Shown: one piece after another, positions 33,010-44,807 of the stretch
Layout: each line of letters starts with the position of its first letter
How positions within the stretch are numbered: the first letter of the stretch is position 1
Origin: Dactylis glomerata
Lineage: Eukaryota > Streptophyta > Magnoliopsida > Poales > Poaceae
Reading direction: 5' to 3'
Length of the DNA: 64,000 bases
Assembly (NCBI GenBank): GCA_007115705.1
Contig: QXEO01000237.1
Coordinates: forward strand, 1,178,001 to 1,242,000
The notes under the pieces: model-generated
The model's database searches: none
The model's input: the letters and a program-made list of their open reading frames with translations, nothing else
What the model was told of the DNA's origin: nothing
Position numbers and translations under genes: made by a program

Positions 33010-36000
33010 TCTTATATTTACTAATTGGAGGCACCATACGAGCCTTCACGTTAATCCTGAAGAAACTGCTAAAACCAACCGTGCGATCTAAATTTTGTGG
33101 CCGCGATCTAATAACTGAGCCGAAATAAATCTTTCGCGTTTATCTATTCGAGTTTGCTGAGAGTCCAAGAGGTGCACAACCGGTATAGTTTACACGCATC
33201 CATCGTACGTCGGAAAAGTAAAATCGGATCCAATGAATGCACTGGCGTCGTAGCCACGATCCCCCGTCGCAGCCAAGTCCGCCGCCGTCCTCATCTCCAC
33301 TCAGTGTCGCTGCTGTCTTACCGCCTCTTAATCTTGGGAGCCTCCAGCGCCTCAATGGCGACGAGCTGCCGAGCTGCCAGCTCCAGACATTGGACTTTTA
33401 TCTTGCGTGCCTTGACAATGGCGGCGAGCTGTGGAGATGCCTGCTCTAGATATTGGATGTTAGCGCCTCGAGTGCCTCAAAATCGGCGAGCCGCCGAGCT
33501 ACCAGCTCGAGACAATGGACGGTTGTCACTGCAGGTATCTCAACCTATAACTCCAGTTCATGATTACATGCATCTACAATGAACGGATGTTTTTTGCTGT
33601 TGAAAGGCGTTGCTAGGATTGGAGATGCGTAGAAAGGAAGGCATGACAGACATTCATGGGGCAGGCGATAAGATCAGTCCCTTCTCATGTTCTCTATCTT
33701 CAGCCTTCGATGTTCCCTTATCAGACTGTCATTCTTTTTTTCCTGCACTTTAATACAATATTTGATTTATTTCCATCTGATGCAAACAGCGCTGATGTAA
33801 GAAGCTGAATTGGGACGTTCTACAAAAAGAATAAAAGTGATGCTCTGATCTGGTCATCGCTTCGCTGCTCATAATTGTGTTGATCTGAATGCTTCTGTTT
33901 GGACCAGAACATCTGGAAATTTCTTCATGTAATCGATTCAATAGCTGACTTAGAAAAACTCCTTGACCATTGACTTCATTAAATCTGAGATTTCTCATTT
34001 GGAAATTATTAACGCCTATAGCTATCCAGACATAATAGAGTTCTCGACATAATATTGCTACATTTCATTTTTCTTTTGACTTGCAGCTAGCCGTTTGATT
34101 AGTGGTGTTTTTGACGTTGAGATTTTCAGCTCCAACAACAGAGGTGATGGAATTTGCATTTTATTTACAAAAACGTCTCTGATGGAGATTGACATCTCAA
34201 GGATGAAGATAAATATGTGTACCTTCTTTTCTGCATCAAGAATAATTTATGTGCTTTCTTCTTTTTACTTCACATTTACGAATGTTCAGTCTGCTACAAA
34301 ATTATTATGTGATCAGACTAAGGATTTTCAGTTTTTATGACAACAGGTAAAAAGGTTTGTGATACAAACACTACGACAAATTTGTGTATAGTTGAGAGCA
34401 AGGTATATCATGATGCTTTATTGCTTAAAGTCCACTGTTGTATATGCTCTATCCGAAGAACTTCGTTTCTTTAGTACTAGATATTTTCCATGTCTTCGTA
34501 TTAAGCTAATACCACTTCGTTGGTGCAACCTACAGGCAAGATTAATTAGTAATATTCAAGTGCTAAGTTATGTTATACGATCGAAATTAAAGGAAAAAAT
34601 GGTCTAGGGAATACATTTGTTGAATTTTTTTTCTATATTTTATATTCCTTTAGGAAATCATGTTTATTTTTGCTTATGTCTTGGTAGTAACTGATATTTG
34701 CATCATCTCCCTGTAGTATGTTTTTTTGGATAAGCTTTTTATTGGTCACCATGTACCTCTAGAATAAAATTATGAGTTTACTACAACTCCCATCCATAAA
34801 CATGTAGTTTTACTAACTAATTATTTTTCTTCCGTAAAATTTAGGTAGACATGGACACAAACTGGTCAAATTAGGAGTGTGAGAAGAAGAGCATGTTCAC
34901 TATTTTCAGGTGCGCTGTTTCTGTTTTCTACTATTCTCGATAAGACAAAAGATGTCTCTTTTTTGGCCTCTACATTATGAAACGGTTAAAATTACTTAGA
35001 CCGTCTGACCTGGCAAAATTAGATTGTCAAGAGAGTACGCTTAAACCGTTGAACAAATTAATTAGACCTATATTGTATGCATAATCCATTTTTGTGTTGT
35101 CCATGTAACTTTTACCTTTTTTCATGGCATCAATCTTAATGAAAGGCCCGATAAGAAATAAGGAATAATGTATACTCCCTCAGTTCCTTGATATAAGGCA
35201 TTAATACCTCTAGGCGATCAATGTGAGAATAAAGGAAAAATGAGGAAATCTTCGAATCTTCTCTCTCCTAATTAAATTGACTCCTAAACTAGCGAAATAA
35301 ATCCCACAATCACATAATACACATTATATTCTGAAATTTTACACAAAAAAGTATACACCATATATCAAGAAACGGAAGGAGTATTATTCTATAGGACATA
35401 ACATATGATCAAACACAAAAAACACTATACGTTATATTATCCATGAACAAAAAAAAATCTCTTACTGTCAAAAAGTTTCTACAACACTAGGTTATCTTCA
35501 GATTCAAATAATAGAATAAGCGCCTATTGAAAATAGTGTTGTTTGAATGAACTATGAAATCACCAAATAATTTATAGTACAACACATTTTCTTCCCAAAC
35601 TTTTATAGATGCATCTACTTAATTCAGAGATCTTTTTATTAGTCAAGAGAGGTAAAGAAGAACCAAGACATCATAAATATATAGATACGTGCTGAATATT
35701 CCACATAAATCAATGAAAATAGGTAAATCTCACTATAATTAGATGGATTAAACACAACACTGGGAATATGGATTAGCTATGGCTTGCATCTGCATGCAAC
35801 ATTAGGAGTAGCGAGAACTTCTATAGCTAGGGCAAGGAAAAAGAAGAATATATTATTATGAAAAAAAATTCTCTTATATAAGAGGATACTGAAGATTAGA
35901 GAGCACAATAATAGAAAATCATCACCAAATTATATTCACAATCATCTAATCTAAGAAGTATTGGAACAAAAAAAAATGCAAAGACCCTTAGGCATATTTT

Positions 36001-36049
36001 TCACTTTCACAACATAGTAGCCCGTGCAGCTGCACGGGTTGATGACTAG
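33010..36049 (+). mobile_element. Non-autonomous Helitron (3040 bp)
   Basis: Starts TCTTATATTT and ends CTAG, with the 18-bp palindrome CCCGTGCAGCTGCACGGG (36021-36038) seven bases before the end, inserted between A (33009) and T (36050). The matching empty site is present in element B (between 6314 and 6315 on the other strand), where the flanks are joined without the insert. No Rep/helicase frame. It carries a GC-rich block with imperfect repeats (about 33230-33535, ending in a possible donor GCAG/GTATCT) and exon-like blocks (for example after an AG near 34086); these may be captured gene pieces but I do not recognise them. A MITE lies at 35175-35381. Confidence 0.9.
35175..35381. mobile_element. 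Stowaway-type MITE inside the Helitron
   Basis: 207 bp with terminal inverted repeats CTCCCTCAGTTCCTTGATAT and its near-inverse at the right end (ATATCAAGAAACGGAAGGAG), flanked by TA at 35173-35174 and 35382-35383. These are hallmarks of Tc1/mariner-derived Stowaway elements. Confidence 0.8.
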
Positions 36050-36832
36050 TAAAAATATAGTGTGTTGAAAGGTGACCTGATTTTTGTCGATGAAGAAGGG
36101 GTGCCTCGAGGGCATCCCCAAGCTTTGACGTTTGTACCTCTTGGATATTTCTTGGGGTGACATGGGCATCCCCAAGCTTGAGCTTTTGTCCATTCTTCAT
36201 CTCATCTCATCATTCTCCAATCCTTACACTTGAAAACTTCCTTCATACAAAACTTCACTCAATTCTATTAACAACGTTAGCATAAATATAATAGTAAATC
36301 AACCCTTTTTGGTTCAGTTTCAAACTCAAAAACACCACATATAAAGCATATACTACTGTAGCAACTTCCTCAAAAGTTCTGTGATCATAAGAACTCAAAA
36401 ATAAACCGATCGAGGGGCAAACACAAATAGTGGCAGAAATCTGTCAAAACAGAACAGCTGTCAAAGGTCGAATTTTTCGAAGACCTTCTGTTGCTCAAAT
36501 CGAAAAGTGCAAAACTAATGAAAGTTTAGATATAACCTGGGGCATATGCACAAGAAATTTCAGATCAAAAAGATATTCTGAGAATTGTCACGATTTTTTA
36601 TGGTGCAGCGCAGAAATCTGTTTCAGAACAGCAACTTCCCCAAATCTTACCTCCCTCAAATTAGAGTTTCTTCTTGGCACAACAACAAAATAAAAATGAT
36701 AAGGAGAGGTCATTATAATACTAATAACTTCCAAGACTCAAATAAAAGAAAAAGTACTGAAAAGAAAACATTGGGTTATCTCCCAAGAGTGCTTTTCTTT
36801 AACGCCTTTGAGCTAGACGCAGAAAGTGGAAA
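36050..36832 (-). other. Non-coding interior of element C, distal part
   Basis: Contains two extra polypurine-like motifs on the minus strand (36113-36125, 36167-36179) and the block following gag-protease that is shared with B near 5575-5665. No coding. Confidence 0.65.
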
Positions 36833-38896
36833 TCAAGTAATATCAAGCGATGAAGCATCAAGTTCATAATTTGCTCTAAGAATAGAGTCAAAAATTAATT
36901 TCTTCCTCCTTCTAGGGAAGTGTTCTATACCTTTTTTGAGTGGGAATTGATATTTGATGGTGCCTTCCTTCATATCAATGATGGCACCTACAGTTCGAAG
37001 AAAAGGTCTTCCCAAAATAATAGGACATGATGCATTGCATTCAACATCCATAACAAGAAAATCAACGGGAACAAGGTTATTATTAACCATAATAAGAACA
37101 TTATTAATCCTTCCCAGAGGTTTCTTGTTAGCAACATTAGCAAGAGGAACATCAAAATAACACTTTTAAAGCGGTGGTAAACCAAGCATATCATAAATCT
37201 TTCTAGGCATAACAGAAATACTAGCACCTAGATCACATAAAGCATGGCAATCAAACCCATTAACATGCATATCAATGATGGGATCCCATCCATCTTCTAA
37301 CTTCTTGGGAATAGAAACTTTTTGTTTCAACTTTTCCTCCCTAATTTTCATGAGTGCATTTGTAATATGATTTGTAAAAGCAATATTAATAGAACTAGCA
37401 TTAGGACTCAAAGCAAGCTTTTGCAAGAACAAAATAACTTCAGATATATTGCAGCCATCAACATCAAAATCATTAAAAGAAATAGAGCTATTATCTCCCA
37501 TACTCCGAAATTTTTTAGCACTTTTTGTAGAAAAAGTTTTTATAGTTTTGGGCTTTTTCGCACAAGGAGTAGGAGTTTTCTCTACACCAATCAAAGTAAG
37601 AGGATTTCTAGCATTTGGAACAACATCATTAGAGGTAGTAATAGTGCATACATTCATCTTTCTAGCCATCTCATCTTCTCTTTCCCACCTGACATGCAAT
37701 TCTCCTAACATCCTAACATTTTCATCAATTCTAACTTGAATGGCATTAGTAGCAGCAAAAGTATTGCTTTCTTTCACATCATTAGGCAACACTTTTAGTT
37801 TCAGAAGTTCAACATCAAGAGCAAGGCTATCAACTTTAGAAGCAAGGATATCAATTTTACCCAACTTTTCCTCAACAAACTTGTTAAAAGTAGTTTGCTT
37901 ACCGATGAAATCCTTGAGCATGACTTCAAGCTCAGAGGGCACGCCCCTAGTGTTGTTGGAGGAATTACCATAAGAGTTACCATAACCATTACCATTGGTA
38001 GAAGGATATGGCCTATAATTGTTGCTAGCAAAATTGTTCCTATAAGCACTGTTATTGAAGTTATTATTTCTAATGAAGTTTACATCAACATGCTCTTCTT
38101 GAGCAACCAAAGAGGCCAAAGGAACATTATTAGGATCAACATGAGCTCTATCATTAGAAAGCATAAGCATAATAGCATCAATCTTATCACTTAAGGAAGA
38201 GGCTTCCTCAATAGAATTTACCTTCTTACCTTGTGGAGCTCTCTCGGTGTGCCACTCGGAATAATTTACCATCATGTTGTCTAGAAGCTTTGTTGCGGCG
38301 CCCAAGGTAAGGGACATAAAAGTGCCTCCAGCAGCTGAATCCAATAGATTTCTTGAAGAAAAATTCAGTCCTGCATAAAAGGTTTGGACAATCATCCAAG
38401 TAGTCAGTCCATGAGTGGGACAATTCTTTATCATAGATTTCATTCTTTCCCAAGCTTGAGCAACATGTTCATTATCAAACTGTCTAAACTTCATGATATC
38501 ACTACGCAAAGCTATAATCTTAGGAGGAGGATAGTATTTTCCAATAAAAGCATCTTTACACTTATCCCAAGAATCAATACTATTTCTAGGCAAAGATAGC
38601 AACCAATCCTTAGCTCTTCCTCTTAAAGAGAAAGGAAACAACTTAAGCTTAATAATATTACCATCTACATCCTTATACTTTTGCATCTCACATAGCTCAA
38701 CAAAATTGTTGAGATGAGCTGCAGCATCATCAGAACTGGCACCAGAAAATTACTCTTTCATAACTAGATTCAATAAAGCAGGTTTGATCTCATAAAAAAT
38801 TGCCTCAGGAGCAGGTGGCGCAATAGGAGGGCAGATAAAATCATTGTTTTTGGTGCTAGTAAAATCACACAACTTGGTGTTCTCAGGAGTACCCAT
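36833..38896 (-). pseudogene. Element C gag-protease, with two nonsense codons
   Basis: Athila-type gag starting MGTPENTKLC at 38896. An in-frame TAA at 38750-38752 (family residue Gln, so CAA to TAA) is followed by the gag core (LKLFPFSLRGRAKDWL, FRQFDNEHVAQAWERM) and an Asn/Tyr-rich stretch, then a coiled coil, then the retropepsin start with loop CDLGASISVMPRKIYDMLGL typical of Athila. A TAA at 37166-37168 interrupts the protease; the same frame resumes (VDFLVMDVECNASCPIILGR) and ends at TGA 36833. There is no zinc knuckle of CCHC type that I can see and no reverse transcriptase downstream. About 687 residues if the stops are ignored. Confidence 0.85.
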
Positions 38897-39055
38897 TCTA
38901 GCAAAACTAAAAAGCAGATAAGTAAAAGCAACTATAAAGGAACTAATTTTTTTGTATTTTTGATAGAAAGATGCAAGTAAAAATAAAATAAAGCAAAGCA
39001 AAACAAAGTAAAAGATTGTGCGTGAGAGACTCCCCTTGCAGAAGTCTTCTTCCTC

Positions 39056-39071
39056 TCCGACAACGGCGCCA
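39056..39071 (-). promoter_or_regulatory. Primer binding site of element C (tRNA-Asp type)
   Basis: TGGCGCCGTTGTCGGA on the minus strand, close to the same site of B, with an AGTTTTC spacer before it. Confidence 0.7.
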
Positions 39072-39078
39072 GAAAACT

Positions 39079-40018
39079 TGTTTATGGTGCGGTGTTGATG
39101 TAGATGACCGACCAGTTGGGAACCCCAAGAGAAGGTGTGATAAGCACAGCAGCAAGTCTTCCCGCAGTTGTGAAACCAAGGTTTATCGAACCAGTAGGAG
39201 TAAGAATCAAACTTCAGAAGGTGATGCTTGCTAGCTTCGTGACACTCTGGACAATGGCGCCAGAAATATTGTTGGTGTGTCTTCACCTAGCAGCAACATG
39301 AAACCTACACACAACACAACCAAGAACTTTGCTCCCAACTTACGATGAGGTTGTCAATCTCACCGGTTTGCTGTAAACTAAGGATTGAGCGTATTGAGTG
39401 GTAAAAGGATAATAGTATGCAAGAAAGTAAATAGTGCGAGTAAAAGTAAAACGGTAAAACAATGTAAAGGAAATTGGATCGAGGTCCACAGTTCACTAGT
39501 GGTGTCTCTCCATAAGATAAATAATAACATGCTGGTAAACAAATTATAGTTGGGCAATTGATAGAATAAAGATAACGTACATATGTCATGAGGATCACTA
39601 TGAGATTCACTCTGGGCATTACGACAAAATACATAGACCGTAATCCAACTGCATCTATGAGTACCCCTTGAGTATTAAGTTGCGAACAACAGATAACTGC
39701 ATTAAGCAAAGTGCGTAAAGTAAACAAAGCAAATGTCCTTGGACACAAGAATGTTGGTTTCTCCCTAGTGGCAACAGCACATCTACAACCTTAGATGTTT
39801 CTGTCACTCCCCCAGATTAAATAGAGGCATGAACCCAACTATCGAGCATAAATACTCCCTCTTGGAATCACTAGCATCTACTCGGCCAAGATATCTACTA
39901 GCAACGGAAAGCATGCAAGATTATAAACAACATAGAGATAACATAAAGATATATATTCAGCACATCAACTTGACATAGTACCAATACTCATCGGATACCA
40001 ACAAACACAACATGTATG
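39079..40018 (-). repeat. Element C 5' LTR, distal part
   Basis: From the LTR end next to the primer site to the D insertion. The exact LTR end is uncertain: 39079 if it ends ATAAACA, or about 39103 if it ends CTACATCA. The last five bases (GTATG, 40014-40018) are the D target duplication. Confidence 0.7.
40014..40018. repeat. Target site duplication of element D (left copy)
   Basis: GTATG, repeated at 46856-46860; the other C LTR has a single GTATG at the matching place. Confidence 0.95.
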
Positions 40019-40927
40019 TGTCGGTGTTCTGGATACCGGGGTATCCCGGTCCACCTGCTCCTGGGCCCCGTCATCGGCCCATCTTCAGCCCAGAGGAGAA
40101 TCAACGACCCAAGCTACGGAGAAGACCCTCATGAGGAGGCGCCTCATGAGGAGAACGACGGCCAAAACTGCTAAGGACCAGAAGACCTCCTCACGAGCCC
40201 CCGATGGTGAGGAGAGGGACCACGTCCACGTCAGCTCAGCACGTTGGCGTGCAGAGCATGAAGATAAGGGACAGAAGACCGCGTACCGCCCACGCTACCC
40301 CCGACAGGGAGGAGACCAACTTTCGCTGTGCCTGCCCAAAGCGGCACGGTGGTTGTTGGCCACCCCCCTAAAAATAGCGTGGACGGTGCAGGGCGCCAGA
40401 GGAAGACGTCAGCTTCCTCCACCCACTCCGGTGGACCGGCGCCACTACCCTACGAAGACTACGTCCACGGAGGAGTGTAGTCTACAGCTGTCCTCCCTCC
40501 TTGGCCGTGTGTGGCAACCCCTTCCCCAAGAAGATAAGGGGAAGGAGGACCTTGGCGCTATAAAAGGAGGGGAGGTCACCCCTTAGGGGGGATCGAATCC
40601 TGATCTCCCTCAAGCTGCTAGCTGGGCACGCAGGTTCTTCAACCTCTGGCCAGCTAGAGCTTTGTAATCAAGACCTTGTACTCCTCGCGAGGTGTCGCGT
40701 TGTAATACAAGAAGGCAGGAAGTAGGGGTGTTACCTCACCACGAGGGCCCTGAACCTGGGTAAAGCTCGGCGTCTCTCTCTGCAGTGCGTAGTGCGTTCG
40801 ACAACTTGAGGCTTCCGTCTCCGTGCTTCGTGGCGATCCTAGATCTCACACGTTCAGCCCCCTGCGTTCGAATCTTTGGGTCCGTCGCGTGGTACCCCGT
40901 GTTCTTGCGACACGAAATCCATCGACA
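40019..40927 (+). repeat. Element D 5' LTR
   Basis: 909 bp, TGTCGGTGTTC to CCATCGACA. Contains the palindrome-like CTCATGAGGAGGCGCCTCAT near 40128 and a TATA box at 40559. Confidence 0.95.
40559..40566 (+). promoter_or_regulatory. TATA box in D 5' LTR
   Basis: TATAAAAG followed by GAGGGGAGG; conserved at 46488-46495 in the 3' LTR. Confidence 0.65.
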
Positions 40928-40928
40928 T

Positions 40929-40947
40929 TTGGCGCGCCAGGTAGGGG
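40929..40947 (+). promoter_or_regulatory. Primer binding site of element D
   Basis: TTGGCGCGCCAGGTAGGGG, a site of the type reported for Tat-lineage elements (tRNA-Arg type). It lies directly after the LTR. Confidence 0.7.
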
Positions 40948-40981
40948 GCTGTGGTGTGTTTTCTCCTAGATCTGCTTCGCC

Positions 40982-43675
40982 ATGGCCGACGCCAACGCAA
41001 GGCTCGAGCGTCTTCGCCGTCGCAACGCTGTTCGGGGGCAAACCGAGCCCATCTTCCATCGTCGTGAAGCTTCGGCCGGGGAGGAAGAGGAGGAAGATCT
41101 GGAGTCCTCCTACCTCCCGTCTGGGCGTACAGAGCCTTCGCTCTCCTTCACCGCCACCGCCACTTCTCGCGCTCGTTCTGGGAGTCAGTTGTCTCTTGCG
41201 CAGGCTCTTGCCATGGCGCAGGAGCTGCTGCGCTATCAACCCACTCATGGCGGGCGCAAGGGGTGGCGCGCTCGAATCGCCGAGCTCGTCGCCATCGCCA
41301 ACGAAGACCCGGCCCAGGGAGGAGTCCAGGGCGCGGGAGACCAAGATCCGGCGGCAGGGCGTCGCGCCCCGGGCGCCGGAGATGGGAAGGCCGCCAAGGC
41401 CAAGAAGGTGGTTTCCCGCGCCGCATCTTCGCCGCGCGGGGAGCCCAGCTACCAAATCGTCCAACACGCTCCGGAAGACGCACGCGTCTCCCTCGAGCGC
41501 CGCCGCGAAAATCACGACCGCGCCATCGACGACATCGGCGAAGCTGGCAAGAACGTCAGGGCCCCCGGCGACCCTATCTACACCTTGCTCATCGCTTCAA
41601 GGAAGCTGCATCACTACTTCCCGGGCCACCCGATTAAGGTGGTCACTGATCGTCCCTTGGAAACCATTCTGCGTAATCCCAATGTCACCGGGCGGGTGGC
41701 TGAATGGGCCGTGGGGCTTCAACCCTTCGAGATCTCCTTCGAAACCACCAAGGTAATCAAGAGCAAAGCTTTGGCTGAATTCACCACCGAATGGACTGAT
41801 CCGTTCACCGACGAGCCTCTAGAGGTGGAGTCAACGCTCCCGGGAGAAGAGGCCCCAGGCCTCTGGGTCATGCACTTCGACGGCGCCTTCAACCTCCCCG
41901 GCGCAGGGGCTGGTGCTGTCCTTACCTCTCCCTCTGGGGACAAGCTCTTCTACGCCGTCCAGCTCTGCTTTAAGTATAAGCACAAGGTCTCCAATAACAT
42001 CGCGGCATATGAAGGACTACTCGCCGGCTTAAGGGCAGCGAACGCTTTGGGCATCAAGCGCCTCATCGTCAAGGGAGATTCACAGCTGGTTGTGAACTTC
42101 TCGAACAAGAGCTACACTCCAAAGGATGAGCACATGGCGGCTTATCTCGAGGAGCATCGAAAGATGGAAAAACGCTTCCAAGGCTTGGAGCTAAAGCACA
42201 TCCCGAGAGGAGAAAATGTGGAAGCCGACGAGATCGCCAAGCGCGCCTCTCATCGCCTAGCACAACCTGCCGGCGTCTTTGAGGAGCGTCTCTTCAGACC
42301 GTCCGCTTCCCCATCGTCATCCGGATCAGACCCTCCACCTGCCCTGCCGCCGCCGCCGGAGCAGGGGGCTCCAGACTGCGGGCCTCCTTCGGGTGACCGC
42401 GTTCTTCTGGCATTGGCACGGCAGGAGGGAGTGGATTGGATCCTCGAGCTCAAGGCCTTCCTCATCAGCAGCAGGCTTCCCGAGGATGAAGAGGAGGCCG
42501 AAAGGATCGTGCGCCAAGCTTCGGGCTACTGCGTCAAGGACGGTGACTTGTACCGGCGTCGCCCAAACGGCGTCGCTCTGAAGTGCATATGTACTCACCA
42601 AGGCCAAGAGCTTCTCAGGGACATCCACGCCGGCGAGTGCGGCCATCATGCTTCTGCTGCAACTCTAGCTGCGAAGGCATATCGAAGCGGCTTCTACTGG
42701 CCTTCAGCGCTCGGGGATGCAGCGGAGATGGTCAAGAGGTGCGAGGCATGCCAATTCCATGCCAAGCAGATCCACCAGCCGGCGCAGGAGCTGCAAACCA
42801 TCCCACTCACTTGGCCCTTTGCAGTTTGGGGGCTGGACATCCTTGGTCCGTTCCCCAGAGCGCAAGGGGGCTACCGCTACCTCTACGTCGCCATCGACAA
42901 ATTCACCAAGTGGGTGGAGGTGGAACCGGTGTGCACCATCCCGGCCAGGTCCGCAGTCAAGTTCATCCGTGGGCTGGTCTGTCGTTTTGGTGTGCCTAAC
43001 CGCATAATCACCGACAACGGCAGCCAGTTCACTAGCGGACTGTTCTGGGAGTACTATGCATCGGTCGGCGTCAAGATCTGCTTCGCCTCCGTCACCTACC
43101 CCCGGAGCAATGGCCAAGCCGAGCGCGCTAACGCCGAGGTCCTCAAGGGACTCAAGACGAAAAGCTTCAACGCCAAGCTCGAAGCCTGCGGCAAAAAATG
43201 GTTAGACAACCTCCAATCCATCTTGTGGTCCATCAGGACTACCGCCACCAAACCCACTGGAGAGACCCCTTTCTTCTTGGTCTATGGGGCGGAGGCTGTT
43301 CTTCCCACCGACGTCAAGTTCGGGTTGCCAAGAGTGCTCGCCTTCGACGAAATTCGCCAAGAGGACCTCATCAAGGATCGCCTCCTCCTGCTCGAAGAAG
43401 CTCGGTGCCAAGCCGCGCTCCACGCCGCGAGGTACCAGCAAGGACTACGCCGCTACCATAGCCGCCATGTTCGAGCAAGGACTCTGGAGGTCGGCGACCT
43501 GGTGCTGAGGAGAATACTCTCTCGCGAGGGCCTGCACAAGCTGTCTCCAATGTGGGAAGGACCCTTCAAGGTGACGCACATCGCCAGGCCAGGCTCGGCG
43601 CGGATGGAAACCGCAGAAGGCGTGCCGGTGGGGAACCCGTGGAACATAGCTCATCTGCGAAAGTTCTACCCTTAG
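40982..43675 (+). CDS. Gag N-terminus fused in frame to RNase H and integrase
   Basis: 897-residue ORF starting MADANARLERL. Residues 1 to about 198 are the charged N-terminal part of a gag (ELLRYQPTHGG). The frame then passes directly into the end of the reverse transcriptase-linked RNase H (LIASRKLHHYF, TILRNPNVTGRVAEW). Next is a second, plant-type RNase H with Asp300 (MHFDGAF), Glu344 (AAYEGLL), Asp366 (VKGDSQLVV) and Asp416 (VEADEIAKRA). The integrase has its zinc region (CGHHASAATL, CEACQFH) and a D,D-35-E core: Asp619 (WGLDILG), Asp678 (ITDNGSQF), Glu714 (NGQAERAN). The capsid core, zinc knuckle, protease and reverse transcriptase are absent. The dual RNase H fits the Tat lineage. The clean frame across the junction suggests selection or a recent deletion. 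Start chosen as the first ATG after the primer site. Confidence 0.9.
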   Translation: MADANARLERLRRRNAVRGQTEPIFHRREASAGEEEEEDLESSYLPSGRTEPSLSFTATATSRARSGSQLSLAQALAMAQELLRYQPTHGGRKGWRARIAELVAIANEDPAQGGVQGAGDQDPAAGRRAPGAGDGKAAKAKKVVSRAASSPRGEPSYQIVQHAPEDARVSLERRRENHDRAIDDIGEAGKNVRAPGDPIYTLLIASRKLHHYFPGHPIKVVTDRPLETILRNPNVTGRVAEWAVGLQPFEISFETTKVIKSKALAEFTTEWTDPFTDEPLEVESTLPGEEAPGLWVMHFDGAFNLPGAGAGAVLTSPSGDKLFYAVQLCFKYKHKVSNNIAAYEGLLAGLRAANALGIKRLIVKGDSQLVVNFSNKSYTPKDEHMAAYLEEHRKMEKRFQGLELKHIPRGENVEADEIAKRASHRLAQPAGVFEERLFRPSASPSSSGSDPPPALPPPPEQGAPDCGPPSGDRVLLALARQEGVDWILELKAFLISSRLPEDEEEAERIVRQASGYCVKDGDLYRRRPNGVALKCICTHQGQELLRDIHAGECGHHASAATLAAKAYRSGFYWPSALGDAAEMVKRCEACQFHAKQIHQPAQELQTIPLTWPFAVWGLDILGPFPRAQGGYRYLYVAIDKFTKWVEVEPVCTIPARSAVKFIRGLVCRFGVPNRIITDNGSQFTSGLFWEYYASVGVKICFASVTYPRSNGQAERANAEVLKGLKTKSFNAKLEACGKKWLDNLQSILWSIRTTATKPTGETPFFLVYGAEAVLPTDVKFGLPRVLAFDEIRQEDLIKDRLLLLEEARCQAALHAARYQQGLRRYHSRHVRARTLEVGDLVLRRILSREGLHKLSPMWEGPFKVTHIARPGSARMETAEGVPVGNPWNIAHLRKFYP

Positions 43676-44807
43676 GTTCCTCACGAGGAGATAAAGACCA
43701 TTTTCACGGCACTTGTATCAGCTCAAACTACTCTTATGCACTGATATTAAGTCATTGCGTAACATAACGCATCTGCTTCGGCATGACATCAAAATGGCAT
43801 GAAGTCCATTTATTTTCTGTTGTACTCCACGCGGAAGGGGGCTAGGCACGATGTCTATGCTGGGGCCTTCGCCCGAAAAACCCGAAGGGAGTGAGCTCTG
43901 GTCGGGGGCGACGGCCCTGTTATCGATCACCTCCAAATACCCATGGTGCTTAGTTCCTCGCGAAGTACACCGGAAAATAAAAAATCTTCGAGGAAAGTCC
44001 AAGGTGTGCCCAAGGCACCCGCTAAGGACCAGCACCTCGTGAGCAACCCTCACGAGGAAGCAAGGATGCGTCGATGCACCAAGCATCCGCAGGAAGATTC
44101 CCTCTACCGAGGAAGGCCTAACGTGGCAGGATTATTGAAGACCAAGGCCGCTTCGATCATCTTGCGAAGGAGACGCAGATCCGGAGGTCCGCGCCAGGCC
44201 CTTCACCTCGTGAGCAACCCTTGCGAGGTGTCGACGGTCTCTGGGCTCTCTTAAGCGTCGACGTTTTCACGTCCGTGAGGGTCCAGCTTCCCTCAACGAC
44301 GAGGAAGGCCCCGTGAATCGCCACGCGCGGCAATTTGCTCTTAGCTGCTGGCACAGATAGTGTCGCGCTCCTCCACGACGGAGAAGGTCCCTGTGCCGGT
44401 CACAGGGGCATCTTATTCGCCTTCTTTTTTCGTTTGTTTTATCGACTTGTTTTTCCGTTTTCGGGGATTTGGGGTTTTTTCTTTTCCAACTCTTTCTTCA
44501 ACTTCTTGTCTCAGGAATCGTCCAATGTGTCGTCGGCGCCGACCCCATCTCGAGCTCTGAGGCGAAGGGAGGCCTCCCGTCAACGCAAACAGCTCACTAG
44601 GGCTCTCGAGCGTGCGAATGACCAGGACAATGAAGAGCAATGAGAAGCGAAGTGCAAGATAGCTAATAAGCAGATTTCATTGAAGCATCCCCAACAAGGG
44701 GATGAGCAAAGGCACGGCGGGGCATACCCCGCCGGCGAGGACTACAGCAAAAGAGGGGAGGAGACTAGTTCCCCTCCCCAGAAGACTACTACGCCAGGAC
44801 CTCCTCT
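43676..44807 (+). other. Spacer of element D between sense and antisense genes
   Basis: No supported gene. It holds a hairpin unit twice: CCTCGTGAGCAACCCTCACG then AGG at 44035-44057 (9-bp stem), and a less perfect copy at 44206-44228. A T-rich stretch near 44420-44500 is followed by a short basic plus-strand frame to 44643 that I do not recognise. Confidence 0.6.

Noticed and set aside
40736..41515. Minus-strand 259-residue frame over the D LTR and gag start
   Set aside because: GC-driven open frame opposite the gag part, no domain and no support from the other LTR copy.
40785..41756. Plus-strand 323-residue frame starting in the D 5' LTR
   Set aside because: Pro/Arg/Ser-rich overlap of the fusion ORF in another frame, expected from the very GC-rich codons; the fusion ORF has recognisable domains.
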